From positions 496,001 through 560,000 of the forward strand of contig BRXU01000048.1 of the NCBI GenBank assembly GCA_030267565.1: a DNA stretch of 64,000 nucleotides, in the 5' to 3' direction. A model generated the notes under the pieces. It made no database searches and was not told where the DNA came from. It worked only from the letters and a program-made list of their open reading frames with translations. Both the position numbers and the translations under genes were made by a program. Shown piece after piece: positions 10,479-22,400 of the stretch (positions are counted from its first letter, which is position 1; the number at the start of each line of letters is the position of its first letter). This stretch comes from Pleodorina starrii (lineage: Eukaryota; Chlorophyta; Chlorophyceae; Chlamydomonadales; Volvocaceae).

Positions 10479-11226
10479 CGTCGAGTTGAGCTTGGTTGTC
10501 CATCGGTGGTCGCCGCTGAAATGTCACCAGCCAAGTTTGATAATTGCGTTGTCCTCTATCTATCAAACTAATTTTTTATGTCGTTCGATGGGCGAGCTGG
10601 TCTTGGTTTTCCATCCGTGGTCTCCGCCTAAACGCTCGATTGCGCATTTGATAATTGTGCTGTCCTCTACCTAAAACTTTTTTGATGTTTTGCCGGAGCT
10701 CATTTTTGGTATTGTTCCGATGTCGCGGGGGGGCTTTTTTGGATTTCCGTAGTTTTTGGTTTGTTTGTTAATATTTTGATATTGTATACCATGACATTTT
10801 ATTTCTTTGATGGTTGTCTCAATAATTTGCGGCGCCGTGATGATGTATCTGGTGCGTCCGGATTGGCGCGCGCGCGCGCTGGCCCGCCGCGCGCCGCAGC
10901 GCCGCGTGTCGCTGCTGCAAACCCACACCCCGCCTACTCTCACCCGCCGACCCGACCCACCCGCGCTCCGCTCAGTCTGGCTGTCTCTGTCTCTGTCTCT
11001 CTGTGTGTTTCTCATCTGCTCGCTCACTTTCTTCCTGTATTCTATCGGCGCTCTCCCTCTCTATCTTCAGCTTTCCTTTCAAGCTTTCCTTTCACCGCTG
11101 GATAGCTCTCGCTGCTGGCTGTGTGGATGCTGTTGCGTGGTGTTGATGTAGTAATAAGTTGTATGGTATGGTAGTCCCTCCGGCCGTTCGTTTGTTGCTT
11201 TCCCGGCCGCTGCCGGCACGCACATG

Positions 11227-11282
11227 ATGGATGGATGGATGGATGGATGGATGGATGGATGGATGGATGGATGGACGGATGG
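11227..11282. repeat. (ATGG)n microsatellite
   Basis: About 13 tandem ATGG units with one ACGG variant. Copy 2 has one more unit (about 34869-34928). Confidence 0.9.
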
Positions 11283-11473
11283 ATTAGGTACACGGCTGAG
11301 CACGCGAGGATATGATGCGGATTCGTTGTAGGTGGGTTTGCCCGCAGAGCATTACACAGCAGAGCAGCACAGCCGACTGGACCACACGGGACTGCACGGA
11401 CCGACGACTCTCGCGCACGCACAATCATCGCGTCTGTTACAAAACCAACTGACCAACGCGCTCTCCCGCACAT

Positions 11474-12078
11474 TTGCCGTACAGTTGCCGTACAGTCGGT
11501 CCATCCGCCGCGGCGTCCTTTGCGTATGGACCACCACTCGTGCGCGCTGAAAATAAACGACTTTAATTCGCGTTACACAACTGTAGCTACTATACTTTAC
11601 ACCTGCTGCGCTGCGCGTTACTAATAAGGGTGCCAAGCAAACCCAAAGTCGCCCACAGCCCTCAACCCTCGCTCCAAAGGAAAGGAGAACCCTACGCGCG
11701 TATCTAACGGCGCACACATATTTCTGAAGAAGGACGCATGCAAAACAACGCGCGCAACTATTAGAACAATTATAAGTTCGCACACTTCCAACGAATGGAT
11801 CTGTCTGCCGTACAGTAACGTACAGCAACGTCCCTCCGGCAGTCCGAAACTAACGAACACTGCAGCCGCCGCCCCCGCAACCCGCCGCAACCGCCGCTGC
11901 GCTGCGCTGCATTTAGGGTCGCACCATTGAAACTAAACTAAAACACACTTCTCCGCACATGCCGTACACTTGCTGTACATTGCCGTACTACGGCCAGTCC
12001 GCAGCAGCGCCGCGCATTCATTCATTAAGTAATACGCAAATGTGTGTCCACACTTCCTGCCGTACATCCTGCCGTACA
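11474..12078. other. Cluster of TGCCGTACA motifs
   Basis: TGCCGTAC followed by A or T occurs at about 11474, 11485, 11806, 11960, 11981, 12056 and 12067, with variants GTAACGTACA and TGCTGTACA between them. The motif also occurs in some 188-bp units. The cluster lies in the presumed 3' region of the methyltransferase gene. Function is unknown; protein binding or small-scale duplication are both possible. Confidence 0.5.
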
Positions 12079-12172
12079 TCCTGCAGCCAGCCACCGTATA
12101 TGCAGCCACCGTCCGCGGCGTGTCGTGAATTCACCACTCATTCATGCATGCACACCGCCGTTCACGTTCACA

Positions 12173-14138
12173 TCACCGCCTCGCGGGAACGAGGACAAGG
12201 TTCGCCGCGCTGTTGTTAAATTTGTTCCCGTCAATGTAGCCGATGCGCCACTCGCCCTGCCGCCTGTCCAGGCCCCCGTCCTGGGCCAAGGGAATCTTCG
12301 CCGCCAGATCCTCCGGCCGCCACGCAACTGCAACGAGATGCTTGACAGCGAAGCACCTGTCCACCTTCTTGGCGCCCTTCCCCTCCCCCGTCTGCAAGGC
12401 GAGCCGGGCGAAAACGTCGCCCTTCCCGTCCGGCTTCGTGGTCCGGCAGGTCGCCGCCTTCTTCGTCTCCACGTTCCGGACAACGCCGTTGGCGTTGACC
12501 TCCCACCCCTCCGCGTGGACGCAGGGGATGTACTGCATGGCACGGCATGGGCGATGGGTTGCACCAGGCAAGGGAGGGCGAAAGGTAACGCTGTGTACGG
12601 CGGTGTGTATTGTTAATAAAAGGGTAGGTAATAAGAATGGGTCCAAGCAAAATACCCTAAAACCCTACGACGACAGCTAGGTTAGTACGACGTACGGCCC
12701 GCAGGTATCAACGGGCTGCCACGCATCCACGCATTCGGCACCCCACTTCCCGCATCCAAGCATCCACGCATCCCGAATCCATGCATCCCGAATCCACGCC
12801 TTGCCCTCTGCCACTTGCCCTCCGCTTCTCACCTTGCCCTCCGCCTCGGCGGCCCTCTTTCCCTCCTCTCCCAAGTACATATCGTCGTCTGGCTGCAGGT
12901 CGGTCTTGTGAAAATAGTCGTCCACGCCCAGCGACGTCTTGCGGACAACCCGGCTGCTGCGCCGGGTGCCCTGCTGGGCGCCGGTGGGGCGGTTGGCGGC
13001 CGCCGCAGCCGCCGCCTGGTCCGCCAGCTGCGCGACACGTGCGGCATCCAGGGCCGCCGATTTGGCCTCCTTCTCGGCCACCTTGACCGAGTCCGTCTCG
13101 AATTTCGCCCGCGCCCGCTCCATCTCCGCAGCCCAGGCGGGGTCCTTGGGTCCAGCAGCGGATTTCTTGACGAAGACGTATCCGCGGAACGTATCCTTTG
13201 CTGTGGAGGGGTGCGGCCATACGTAGGTTCCCAAGCCTTTAATTGCCAAGCCCTAAAACCATCAAGTTAGTGAGGGGCAGCCGCGACCCTAACGACGTTC
13301 TATGGACCGATGTGATCCGACGCGATAGGCCCGACACGATAGGCCCCCACACAACAACCTAGCTAGATCTATCTCTATCTAGATCTACCAATCTACCTAT
13401 CCATCTATATATCTTGACGTACCGGAGCCAGACATCTTCAGGCCTCTCACTACGTCGACCAGCTGGATGTTTTCGAAACCCAGTGAAGCCATCAAGGCCT
13501 CTGGGAACGCCCAGCCCTTACTCTTGGATGTCGACATCGTGTGCTGCACGATCATGATTGCCTGTGGGGCGAGCAAGGAGGCGGCGGCGGCGGCGGTGGG
13601 GGCGCGGGTAGGTGGAAGATAGAGGGAGCGGCGGCGGCAGCAGTAGCTAGTGGGGTGGCGGCAGCGGCGGCGGCGGACAGGGGGCAGTGGCCGCGGTGGG
13701 AGTGGGGGAGGCGCAGAAAGGGTCGGCGGCGGCGGCAGAGGTGGCGGCAGAGGTGGCGGCAGCAGCGGCGGCGGCGGACAGGGGGCAGTGGCCGCGGTGG
13801 GAGTGGGGGAGGCGCAGAAAGGGTCGGCGGCGGCGGCAGAGGTGGCGGCAGAGGTGGCGGCAGCAGCGGCGGCGGCGGACAGGGGGCAGTGGCCGCGGTG
13901 GGAGTGGGGGAGGCGCAGAAAGGGTCGGCGGCGGCGGCAGAGGTGGCGGCAGAGGTGGCGGCAGCAGCGGCGGCGGCGGACAGGGGGCAGTGGCCGCGGT
14001 GGGAGTGGGGGAGGCGCAGAAAGGGTCGGCGGCGGCGGCAGAGGTGGCGGCAGCGGAGGCGGAGAAGGTTGTCGGCGGCGCGCGGAAATAGGGTCGGAGG
14101 AGGTGGGGCTGGCGGAAGCGGCGGGGGCGGCGGCAGCA

Positions 14139-14179
<41 letters not shown>

Positions 14180-16617
14180 AGCGGTGGCCGAGATGGTGAC
14201 GGCAGCGGAGGCGGCGGAGGCGCTGGGGACGGAGGCGGGCTAGCGGCGGTGGGGCTAGCGGCGGCGGTGGCGGTGGCGGTGGTGGCGGCGGAGGTGGAGG
14301 CGGCAGCGGAGGCGGAGAAGGTTGTCGGCGGCGCGCGGAAATAGGGTCGGAGGAGGTGGGGCTGGCGGAAGCGGCGGGGGCGGCGGCAGCAGCGGCGGCG
14401 GTGGCGGCGGCGGCGGCGGCAGCGGCGGCGGCGGCGGCAGCGGCGGCAGCGGCGGCAGTGGCCGAGATGGTGCCGGCAGCGGAGGCGGCGGAGGCGCTGG
14501 GGACGGAGGCGGGCTAGCGGCGGTGGGGCTAGCGGCGGCGGTGGCGGTGGCGGTGGTGGCGGCGGAGGTGGAGGCGGAGGCGGTGTGGAGAAGGTTGTCG
14601 GCGGCGCGCGGAAATAGGGTCGGAGGAGGTGGGGCTGGCGGAAGCGGCGGGGTTGGCGGCAGCAGTGGCGGCAGCAGCGGCGGCGGCGGCGGCGGCGGTG
14701 GCGGCAGCGGAGGCAGCAGTGGCGGCGGTGGCCGAGATGGTGGCGGCAGAGGCGGCGGCGGAGGCGCTGGGGACGGAGGCGGAAGCGCTGGGGACGGAGT
14801 TTGCGGTGGTGGTGGCGGCGGCGGTGGCAGAGGTGGCGGCGGATGCGGTGGCGGAGGCGGTGGCGGGGTGGCGGCGGCGGCGCGGCCACGGCGGCGCGGC
14901 CACGGCGGGGTGCCGTGCCACGGCGGGGTGCCTTGACCCCAAAGCCCTTCGTTACCACACCATGCCCTGGCCCCCTGGCGCTGCCCCCCTGGGGCTGCCA
15001 CCCTTGGATCCCTCTCTCAAAACAATCACTCCCCAATCACTCCCCAGCCGTGCCCTCCCCGGCATTCACCGCTCCCCCGCCCCACGAACGCAAACGAACC
15101 CACACACACACATACACATTCACACTACCACACGCGAACTGACCTTCAGGGAAGGGCAGTTGTTCCAGAGCCGCCCTATGGCCATCTTCGCCGCTTTGGT
15201 CATGCCGACCCAGAAGGTGAAGGCGTGAGTCGCCGGCGAAAGCGTTCCCACCTGCGGCCGGCACGGAGAAAGCGGTCCATCACGGCTGCCAGGATCCTTC
15301 ATGACACGCCGCACGCGCGACATGTGCCCCAGTGCCTCATAAAGCCCGGTCCAAACCACACCACACCACACTACATACGACATAGGCCCCGTGCACTAGA
15401 ACAAACCAAACCAAGCCCGTTCCAAACCAAACCTCACCTCCGAAATGCTGGCGCAATTCGCCTTCGGCGGGGCGCTCTTGTTCTTCATGGCCGCCTTAAA
15501 GACCGGCATCTTCTGCATCAAATAGTCGAAGGCGGCAACCGCCTTCAGCACCTTGACGGGGTCGAACTCGATCCCGAACGCCCACTCCACCGCAGGGTAC
15601 AGCAGGGCATGAAACAGGACCCTGTTGTAACACGGGACGCACATACATCAGGGGCGCACAAAGATTAGGGGCCATCAGGGGGCGGCGGGGGGCGTCGGGG
15701 GGGGGGGAAGCTTAGCGTGTAGATTACGGGCGAAAGGAGGCAGGGGATGGGAAGGGGGAAGAAGGGCGGGGCGGGGATTCATGCCTGCCATGCGACTGAT
15801 GAGGACCATGTGAACCCTAACGCAGCCAGTCCCTAGCAACCCCTCGCCCCCGGTCGACAGCGCCCTACCTTCCCGTTTCAGGCAACAAACAGTGCAGTGA
15901 GAACAACGTAGCGAAATTGTGCATCGAATGTGGCTCCCCGCCGCCCGGTTCCCCCCCACTCCCGTTCACACCTACACACACACAAACACACACGGGGTGC
16001 GAAACTAACCTGTTAATTCCGGACCCGATGTCCACGAATACCGACGAGCGGCGCAGTCCCGCCTTCCTCACCATCGCGTACAAGCACCTGCAAATCAATC
16101 AAACAAACAGACTCGTCAGTGTTGGTGGTTTGCGGTCGGCGGGCAGGCATTGAGAGGGGGGAGAGAGGTTGGCGCGCACGGAGATCTTGGGGAACGGGGC
16201 ACAGGACAGTAAGCCTTGGCGGGACAGAAAGGTGCCCAACTAACGCGCCCCAACCGGCAACCTGCTGCATGCAATAACGGGGCCTATTGTCGCCCTATAT
16301 TTTAAGAGCTGTGGTCAATCGTTATAGTGCGGCGCGTTACTTACAGTTGAATAGATAGACACGTGAGCGTTCCGTATAAACCTTTGATTCCAGTGCCGCC
16401 TGTCATCTCCTGCAGGCGCAATGCAACATAAGAACAAAAGGGTGCGGAACGTTACAAACGTTAAGATCGGCAGGAGGCAAAGGTGAAATGGCGGGAGTAG
16501 GCAAAAAGGGCGGGTAGGCTGCGTTACCTCGAATGAGTTCATTTTGGTGTGCATTTCGGTTGTGTCCTTGGAAGGCTTCTGATTGCTGGGTTGCGCTATG
16601 GCTGGGAGTGGGGGCAT
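12173..16617 (-). CDS. DOT1-like SAM methyltransferase fused to a NUMOD/HNH-like domain, copy 1
   Basis: Eight-exon model, 475 aa: 16617-16528, 16409-16345, 16087-16010, 15621-15438, 15251-15144, 13561-13423, 13236-12833, 12532-12173. All phases match; the weakest junction is the acceptor at 13236 (AAAG, poor pyrimidine tract). An in-frame stop lies upstream of the ATG. Residues 34-46 carry GGTGIKGLYGTLT, like the YGE region of DOT1-type enzymes. Residues 68-78 (VFVDIGSGINR) form the SAM-binding loop and 94-98 (GIEFD) the next acidic motif. THAFTFW (147-153) and IVQHTMS (179-185) continue the fold. A charged, Ala-rich linker follows (about 240-356). Residues 366-467 resemble NUMOD4/HNH homing-nuclease modules (WEVNANGVVRN, VKHLVAVAW, IDGNKFNN), but Tyr455 stands where the HNH His is expected. 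Likely methylates protein, perhaps histone; the tail probably binds DNA. Substrate unknown. Confidence 0.7.
13562..15143. repeat. GGC/GCC-rich minisatellite filling intron 5 of the methyltransferase gene
   Basis: A 1582-bp intron on the minus strand (donor AAG|GTCAGT, acceptor CGCCCCACAG). About 1.3 kb is GGC/GCG microsatellite organised as roughly 117-bp units (13669-14075) and then about 250-bp units, each with GAGAAGGTTGTCGGCGGC (near 14062, 14315 and 14588). Long Arg/Pro- or Gly/Ala-rich frames on both strands come from this composition and are not taken as genes. Confidence 0.75.
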
Positions 16618-17799
16618 TTTTTCTGCGCTTGCGGCGGCTTCCTCGGCGTGCGCGCGGCAACACCAGGTAGCTAGGTACAGCTAGAGGCGACAGCAGCACA
16701 CTCGGAACTAATAGGATGATTCGCAAACGTTCAAGGCAAGCGGCTGCAGCTCATCAATTCTGCTTGGTGCGTGGTGAATGACTGCGGAAAACATCGCGCG
16801 CCAACTTTTAAAGTTGGACCTAAAACTCGGTGTACGGGGTCCGCGCGCGGGAGGCCCTGTCGCCGTACTAGCAGCTAGCGAACGCGCGCGCGCGCGCGCC
16901 GGCTTACCTACCAATCATGGCATATCTCGTCCCCATGGCTACAGAAATCCTGGCAGATAGGGCCACGACGTGGCCCTTTCCGGATAACAAAAATGTTGCC
17001 GCGCCGTGCCGTTGCGCGGCGCGGTAGTCTCCGCCGAGAACAGTACCTGCAAGGAAGGACAGGCACATTGCGGATTCAATGCATACTTAATCAGTCAATT
17101 GCGTACATGCCTGCCTTGTTCAGCAGTAAAAAGGGGAAGCGGCAAGCTTGGCACTCGCATTCAGTGAGGGCGCTTCAAAAGTGGTTGTTAAGACCCGGCA
17201 CCGGGCGACAGATTGTAAGCACAACGCGCAAATGACTGACTGATTGATTAACAACCTCATCAAGGAGCCCACCCTCAGCGGTGGTGAAAACAGCATCTAC
17301 GTTGCGCCGTTGCGCCGACGGTCCATAGCAAGCCGCCTTTCTGGCTGCGAAACCAATATCGCCTTACCTGCATATCTCTACTCGCATCCGGCAGAGCATA
17401 CAGCTCTCGAACAGATGCCCAGTGCTGACGAGCCGGAATCGTTGGCTCGCCTAGGTAACCGTGGTTATTATACTGGCTCGATAAAGCAGTAGTAAATGTC
17501 GCAACGGTAAAAATCCATTAATGTATTCTATGTCTTACTTCGGATGAGCTGAGCTAACAGAATACAGCGAGCACGACACCGTACGGAGAGGAGAAACACG
17601 GGAGAGCGAGAGCTGCGAGCGAGAGCGGCGAGAGAGGCGTTGTGATACCTTACCCGCAGCTTGTCAATGAAACGACAAGCGAGGCAATAAAGACGTGTTG
17701 CGCGGGGCGCGAGGCTCCCGAGGGAGGTGTGTGTGAGTGTGTGTTTGGGTGGGGAGGGAGGGCCGGTGCGGATTCCGGATTCCCCTCGGTTTGCTCGCT
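16618..17799. other. Upstream region of the methyltransferase gene, copy 1
   Basis: No gene could be supported. It probably holds the promoter of the minus-strand gene starting at 16617, though no clear TATA box was seen. A (CG)n run lies at 16883-16899. Two plus-strand frames of about 80 aa (16993-17235 and 17244-17492) have no recognisable domain. Confidence 0.5.
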
Positions 17800-18973
17800 A
17801 CGGTAAGGGAAACCCGATCCATCACAGGCGTGGGACTGTGGGCCATATTGACGATCGAATTCCATGGTGGAAATGTATTGCGGCGCGGGTTGGGTGAGGG
17901 AAAGGTGGATGGGGTGCAGATGCAGGGTATGGGGAGAGAGGGAGGCCGAAAGGAGGGTCGCACCGGGCGGGCCTGGTGGGGAAAAGGAAACCAAATCCAT
18001 CACAGGCGTGGGAAAGAGGGCCAGCTGGTCGCCGCGGGCGGGAGCGAAGGAGGGAAGGGGGAGGGAGGGAGGTGTGTGGGTGTGGGTGTGGGTGTGTGTG
18101 TGTGGGTCGTGGTGGGCGGGAGGGTGAGTTACGGGGGATTGCATTCCCGCGGGATAACCTGCTCCGCCGGAAAGGGAAACCAGATCCATCACAGGCGTGG
18201 GAAAGAGGGCCAGCTGGTCGCCGCGGACGGGAGCGAAGGAGGGAAGGGGGAGGGAGGGAGGTGTGTGGGTGTGGGTGGGTGGTGGTAGGCGGGAGGGTGA
18301 GTTACGGGGGATACCATCCCCGCGGGTACCCTGCTCCGCCGGAAAGGGAAACCAGATCCATCACAGGCGTGGGAAAGAGGGCCAGCTGGTCGGCGCGGGC
18401 GGGAGCGAAGGAGGGAAGGGGGAGGGAGGGAGGTGTGTGGGTGTGTGTGGGTGTGTGTGGGTGGTGGTGGGCGGGAGGGTGAGTTACGGGGAATTTCATC
18501 CCCGCGGGATAACCTGCTCCGCCGGAAAGGGAAACCAGATCCATCACAGGCGTGGGAAAGAGGGCCAGCTGGTCGCCGCGGGCGGGAGCGAAGGAGGGAA
18601 GGGGGAGGGAGGGAGGTGTGTGGGTGTGGGTGTGGGTGTGGGTGTGTGGGTGGTGGTAGGCGGGAGAGTGAGTTACGGGGGATTCCATCCCCGCGGGATA
18701 CCTGATACCCTGATACCTGATACCCTGATACCCTGGGAAAGAGGGCCAGCTGGTCGGCGGGGGCGGAAGCGAAGGAGGGGGGGGAAGGGAGGTGTGTGGG
18801 TGTGTGGGTGTGGGTGGGTGGGTAGAAGGTCCTCCCCCACGCTCCCCCTGGCCGTTCCGGATGGGAACCCGATTGCATTTCAGGCGTGGGACTGTGGGCC
18901 CAATTGCTGACAGAGTTCCTAAATGGATTTTTGTGTCGGCCGGACGCCAAGGGGTTAGCGCCCCATTACCCCA

Positions 18974-19008
<35 letters not shown>

Positions 19009-19190
19009 GGGTGTGGGTGGGTAGGAGGTTCTCCCCACGCTCCCCCTGGCCGTTCCGAAAAGGAAAACCTGATCCATCACAACTGCGGGGCCCTGGGCCC
19101 TATTGCTGACAGAATCCCTGGTTGGATTTGTGTGTCGGCCGGACGCCAAGGGGTTCGCGCCCCATGACCCCAGGGTGGGTGTGTGGCTGT
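17800..19190. repeat. Degenerate minisatellite with GTGTGGG microsatellites, copy 1
   Basis: Units of about 170-190 bp share a core near CCATCACAGGCGTGGGA, at roughly 17818, 17997, 18185, 18357 and 18539, with a truncated unit at 18737 and diverged ones near 18872 and 19073. Each unit also carries a variable (GTGTGG)n tract, so lengths differ. Confidence 0.85.
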
Positions 19191-19411
19191 GTGTTTTTCG
19201 GCTGTGTGATTGGTTGGGTTCGAAAGGTGGGACAGGAAATCGTGCATCTCCATTATTGGTACAGTATTGGCAAACCTCCGCATTCGGACGTTGCCGCGCG
19301 CCCGCCCTCCTTGCCATGTGTCTGGGTCTGGTCAGGGCCCCGGTGCGTATGGACCACACGCCCCCATATCAGATGGCGGCGGCCACGGCCACAGCACGGG
19401 ATCCTCCGTCC

Positions 19412-22400
19412 TCAATCAAACCACATGTCGTCCTCGTCATAGACCGTGGGGGCCTCATTCGATGTGCGCCCACGGTAGGGCCCCTCGTGAGGTGCCGAAA
19501 CCCCCCGATATTCTGCAGGCCTCACACCTCCGTGCCTGGCCGCTCCCTCACTGCTGTAATCCGACTCCTCTTCGCCGCCCATCCTTCCATTGGGCCCTGC
19601 CGTCAACCATCCAGACGCCTGGAACCGCCTGCTGCCCCCATCTTCAGAATCAAATGCCTGCCTCCCTTCCATGCTCCCTCCTTGGAACTGGGAATCCCCT
19701 TCACCGCCCTCCGACTCTGACACGTCTTCCTCCCAGTCTGGGCCCCGGGCTACCTCAGCTTCATCATCCACAAAGGGGCACAACCGTCGGCGCTTCGCCC
19801 ACGGGAAACCGGATCCATCTACACCCATCCCAGCCTGTCCGCCTGCTTCCGCCGCCGGCTGGTACCGCCTGCTGCCGGATGCAAACACTGGCGATCCCAC
19901 CCAGGGTTTGGTGGCCGCGGGGGTGCGAACAGTGCTGCGCCCGCCGGCGTTGGAAAAGCGCACAGGGGCGTCCACATTGGCGGGTGTCACGTTGGCGGGT
20001 GTCGTGATGCGTGGTGTGGCGGCGGCGATGGAATCAGCCCGGCTGAAGGTGGTGGGGAAGCCAGCGTAGGTGCCAGCTTTGGTGTCACCATCTCGGTGCC
20101 TACCAACCGCGACCCGGCCGTACTCCACACGTGGCGTCTCTAAAGCCCCCATGCCCCGCGCCGATGCAGGGAACCCGCGCCGCCGGGCTGGCGGCACCTC
20201 CGACGGCGGCATCCAACCGTCCCGCCCATCGGCTCTTGCCCTCCCATTGCCCTCCCCCTGCCGCTGCATAGGTGGCCGCAGCGCGAATACACGGCCCCCT
20301 TCCTGCTCAACCGATCCCGCGGACGGACCTGCCTCTTCCGCCAGCACACGTGGCGTCTCTAAAGCCCCCATGCCCCGCGCCGATGCAGGGAACCCGCGCC
20401 GCCGGGCTGGCGGCACCTCCGACGGCGGCATCCAACCGTCCCGCCCATCGGCTCTTGCCCTCCCATTGCTCTCCCCCTGCCGCTGCATAGGTGGCCGCAG
20501 CGCGAATACACGGCCCCCTTCCTGCTCAACCGATCCCGCGGACGGACCTGCCTCTTCCGCCAGCACACGTGGCGTCTCTAAAGCCCCCATGCCCCGCGCC
20601 GATGCAGGGAACCCGCGCCGCCGGGCTGGCGGCACCTCCGACGGCGGCATCCAACCGTCCCGCCCATCGGCTCTTGCCCTCCCATTGCTCTCCCCCTGCC
20701 GCTGCATAGGTGGCCGCAGCGCGAATACACGGCCCCCTTCCTGCTCAACCGATCCCGCGGACGGACCTGCCTCTTCCGCCAGCACACGTGGCGTCTCTAA
20801 AGCCCCCATGCCCCGCGCCGATGCAGGGAACCCGTGCCGCCGGGCTGGCGGCACCTCCGACGGCGGCGTCCAACCGTCCCGCCCATCGGCTCTTGCCCTC
20901 CAATTGCCCTCCCCCTGCCGCTGCATAGGTGGCCGCAGCGCGAATACACGCCCCCCTTCCTGCTCAACCGATCCCGCGGACGGACCTGCCTCTTCCGCCA
21001 GCATGTTATGTGCCGGGGGTTGAGGTGGCGGCGGCGGCGGCGGCGGCCGTGGCGGCGGCGGCTGTGGGTGCTCCTCATTTGCTGGCGGCGGAGGTGGTGG
21101 CGGCGGTGATGACGGCGGCGGCGCCGCCACAGTAGCGGCTGCCTCCTCAGCGGCCGCCACCCCTGCCGTCGCCCCCTCCGTCACCACGTCCTCTGACGCC
21201 GGGGCCCCTACCTCCGCCGCGGCTGCAGCCGCCCTGGCTGCCGCAACGCGTGGTGCCGGCGGCTGTGAAGGCGCCTCGTCCTCTGACAGCTGCTCGGACT
21301 GATCACGCCGTGCTGCCATGTTCTGAGCAGTGACGGGCGGCTCTGACGGAGGTGTGTCCGTTTGCTGCTGCCGCTGCTGGCGCCTCCAGGATGCGAGCCG
21401 TGAAATGGCTGCCTGGCCCAGCATGGTCTCACGGTCCCGAATGTAGTGGGTCTCCCACGTGCGGATGGAGTTGCCCATGATTCGGGCATCACCGGCCAGG
21501 GGGCCCTGCATTGCCGCAACCTCGCGAACCACATCACCCCACGCCGATGTGCTGTGGATGTGGCGAAATACGCGAGCTGGAAAGGGCGTCCAGGGTGCCC
21601 TGTACAGCCTCTGAATGCGGGTCCACGAGTTGCCCACGGTGATAGAGTTCTCGTCGTACGGAAAGCCGTTTGGTGATACGAACAGCGTCGGAGGCTGCTC
21701 TTCAGCAGTTGAGTAGTTGAGCAAGACAGGCCGTGCGTGTTCCAAATAGTTCTTTGTTGCCGCCGCAAGGGAGCGGGGCAAGGTGAAGACCGTTGCCGTT
21801 GGTGTGTACCGCTCCGTCTTGTGGTGAAAAAGCTCTACCGTAATGCTTTGTACAGCCCCGGCCTGCTGCGCCGATGAAGGTGTCGGCTGTCGGTGGGATG
21901 TAAGCCTCAGGCTGTTGCCACGGCAGCCAGTGCGCACACACTGCCGAGAAAGGCAGCAGGGCTCCCCGGGGACAGTAAGGGTGCGGATCACCCCAAGGCG
22001 AAGGGGCGGAATGTATAGGCCCGACAAGAAGGCCACAAGAAGGGCGTCGCCGGCAAGTCGTGCTGTATCATACCCCACAACGTCACCGATGCTCAGGTCC
22101 CGCTGTATCCTCTCCTCCGCACGCTGCAGCAGATCGGTTGAAAACGCGAGAAGTGTGCTCTTACTGGGTAGCTCTGCCGGCATATCCTCCTCGCCGTCCA
22201 CTGGTACCATCGGCTCCAACGTCTCCCGACCTTGTGCTGTCACGCCTGCGGCTGCTGCCTCTGCTGCTGCAGCTGCTGCGTCTGGCGCCGCTCTTGCTGG
22301 CGGCTGCATTCTGGACGGTGGCCCCGTTGGCGCGGCGGTTCCAATTGGGGAGGCTGGTGCAGCCTGCGCCATGTCGTCGTCACTGTCCGGTGGCGGCGGG

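Larger units (their letters stand above)
10479..12172. other. Intergenic region between nuclease and methyltransferase genes, copy 1
   Basis: No gene seen. It should hold the promoter of the nuclease gene (right of 10478) and the 3' untranslated region of the methyltransferase gene (left of 12173); TGTAA on the minus strand at 11573-11577 is a candidate poly(A) signal about 600 nt after that stop. It also contains T-rich stretches, a short (CG)n run near 10866 and a CTCTGT-rich stretch near 10980. Confidence 0.6.

Noticed and set aside
13552..15036. 494-aa and 248-aa Arg/Pro-rich frames on the minus strand, with Gly/Ala-rich frames on the plus strand
   Set aside because: They follow from GGC/GCC microsatellite DNA that has no stops in several frames. 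Splice sites on both sides fit an intron of the methyltransferase gene.
17800..19190. Genes of 180-250 aa on either strand rich in Gly/Val or His/Thr/Pro
   Set aside because: They arise from the tandem minisatellite and (GTGTGG)n tracts, change register from unit to unit and show no domain.
20070..21023. 317-aa plus-strand frame with four repeats
   Set aside because: It is the shadow of the 219-bp repeats in the recombinase exon, whose minus frame continues far beyond on both sides and carries catalytic motifs.
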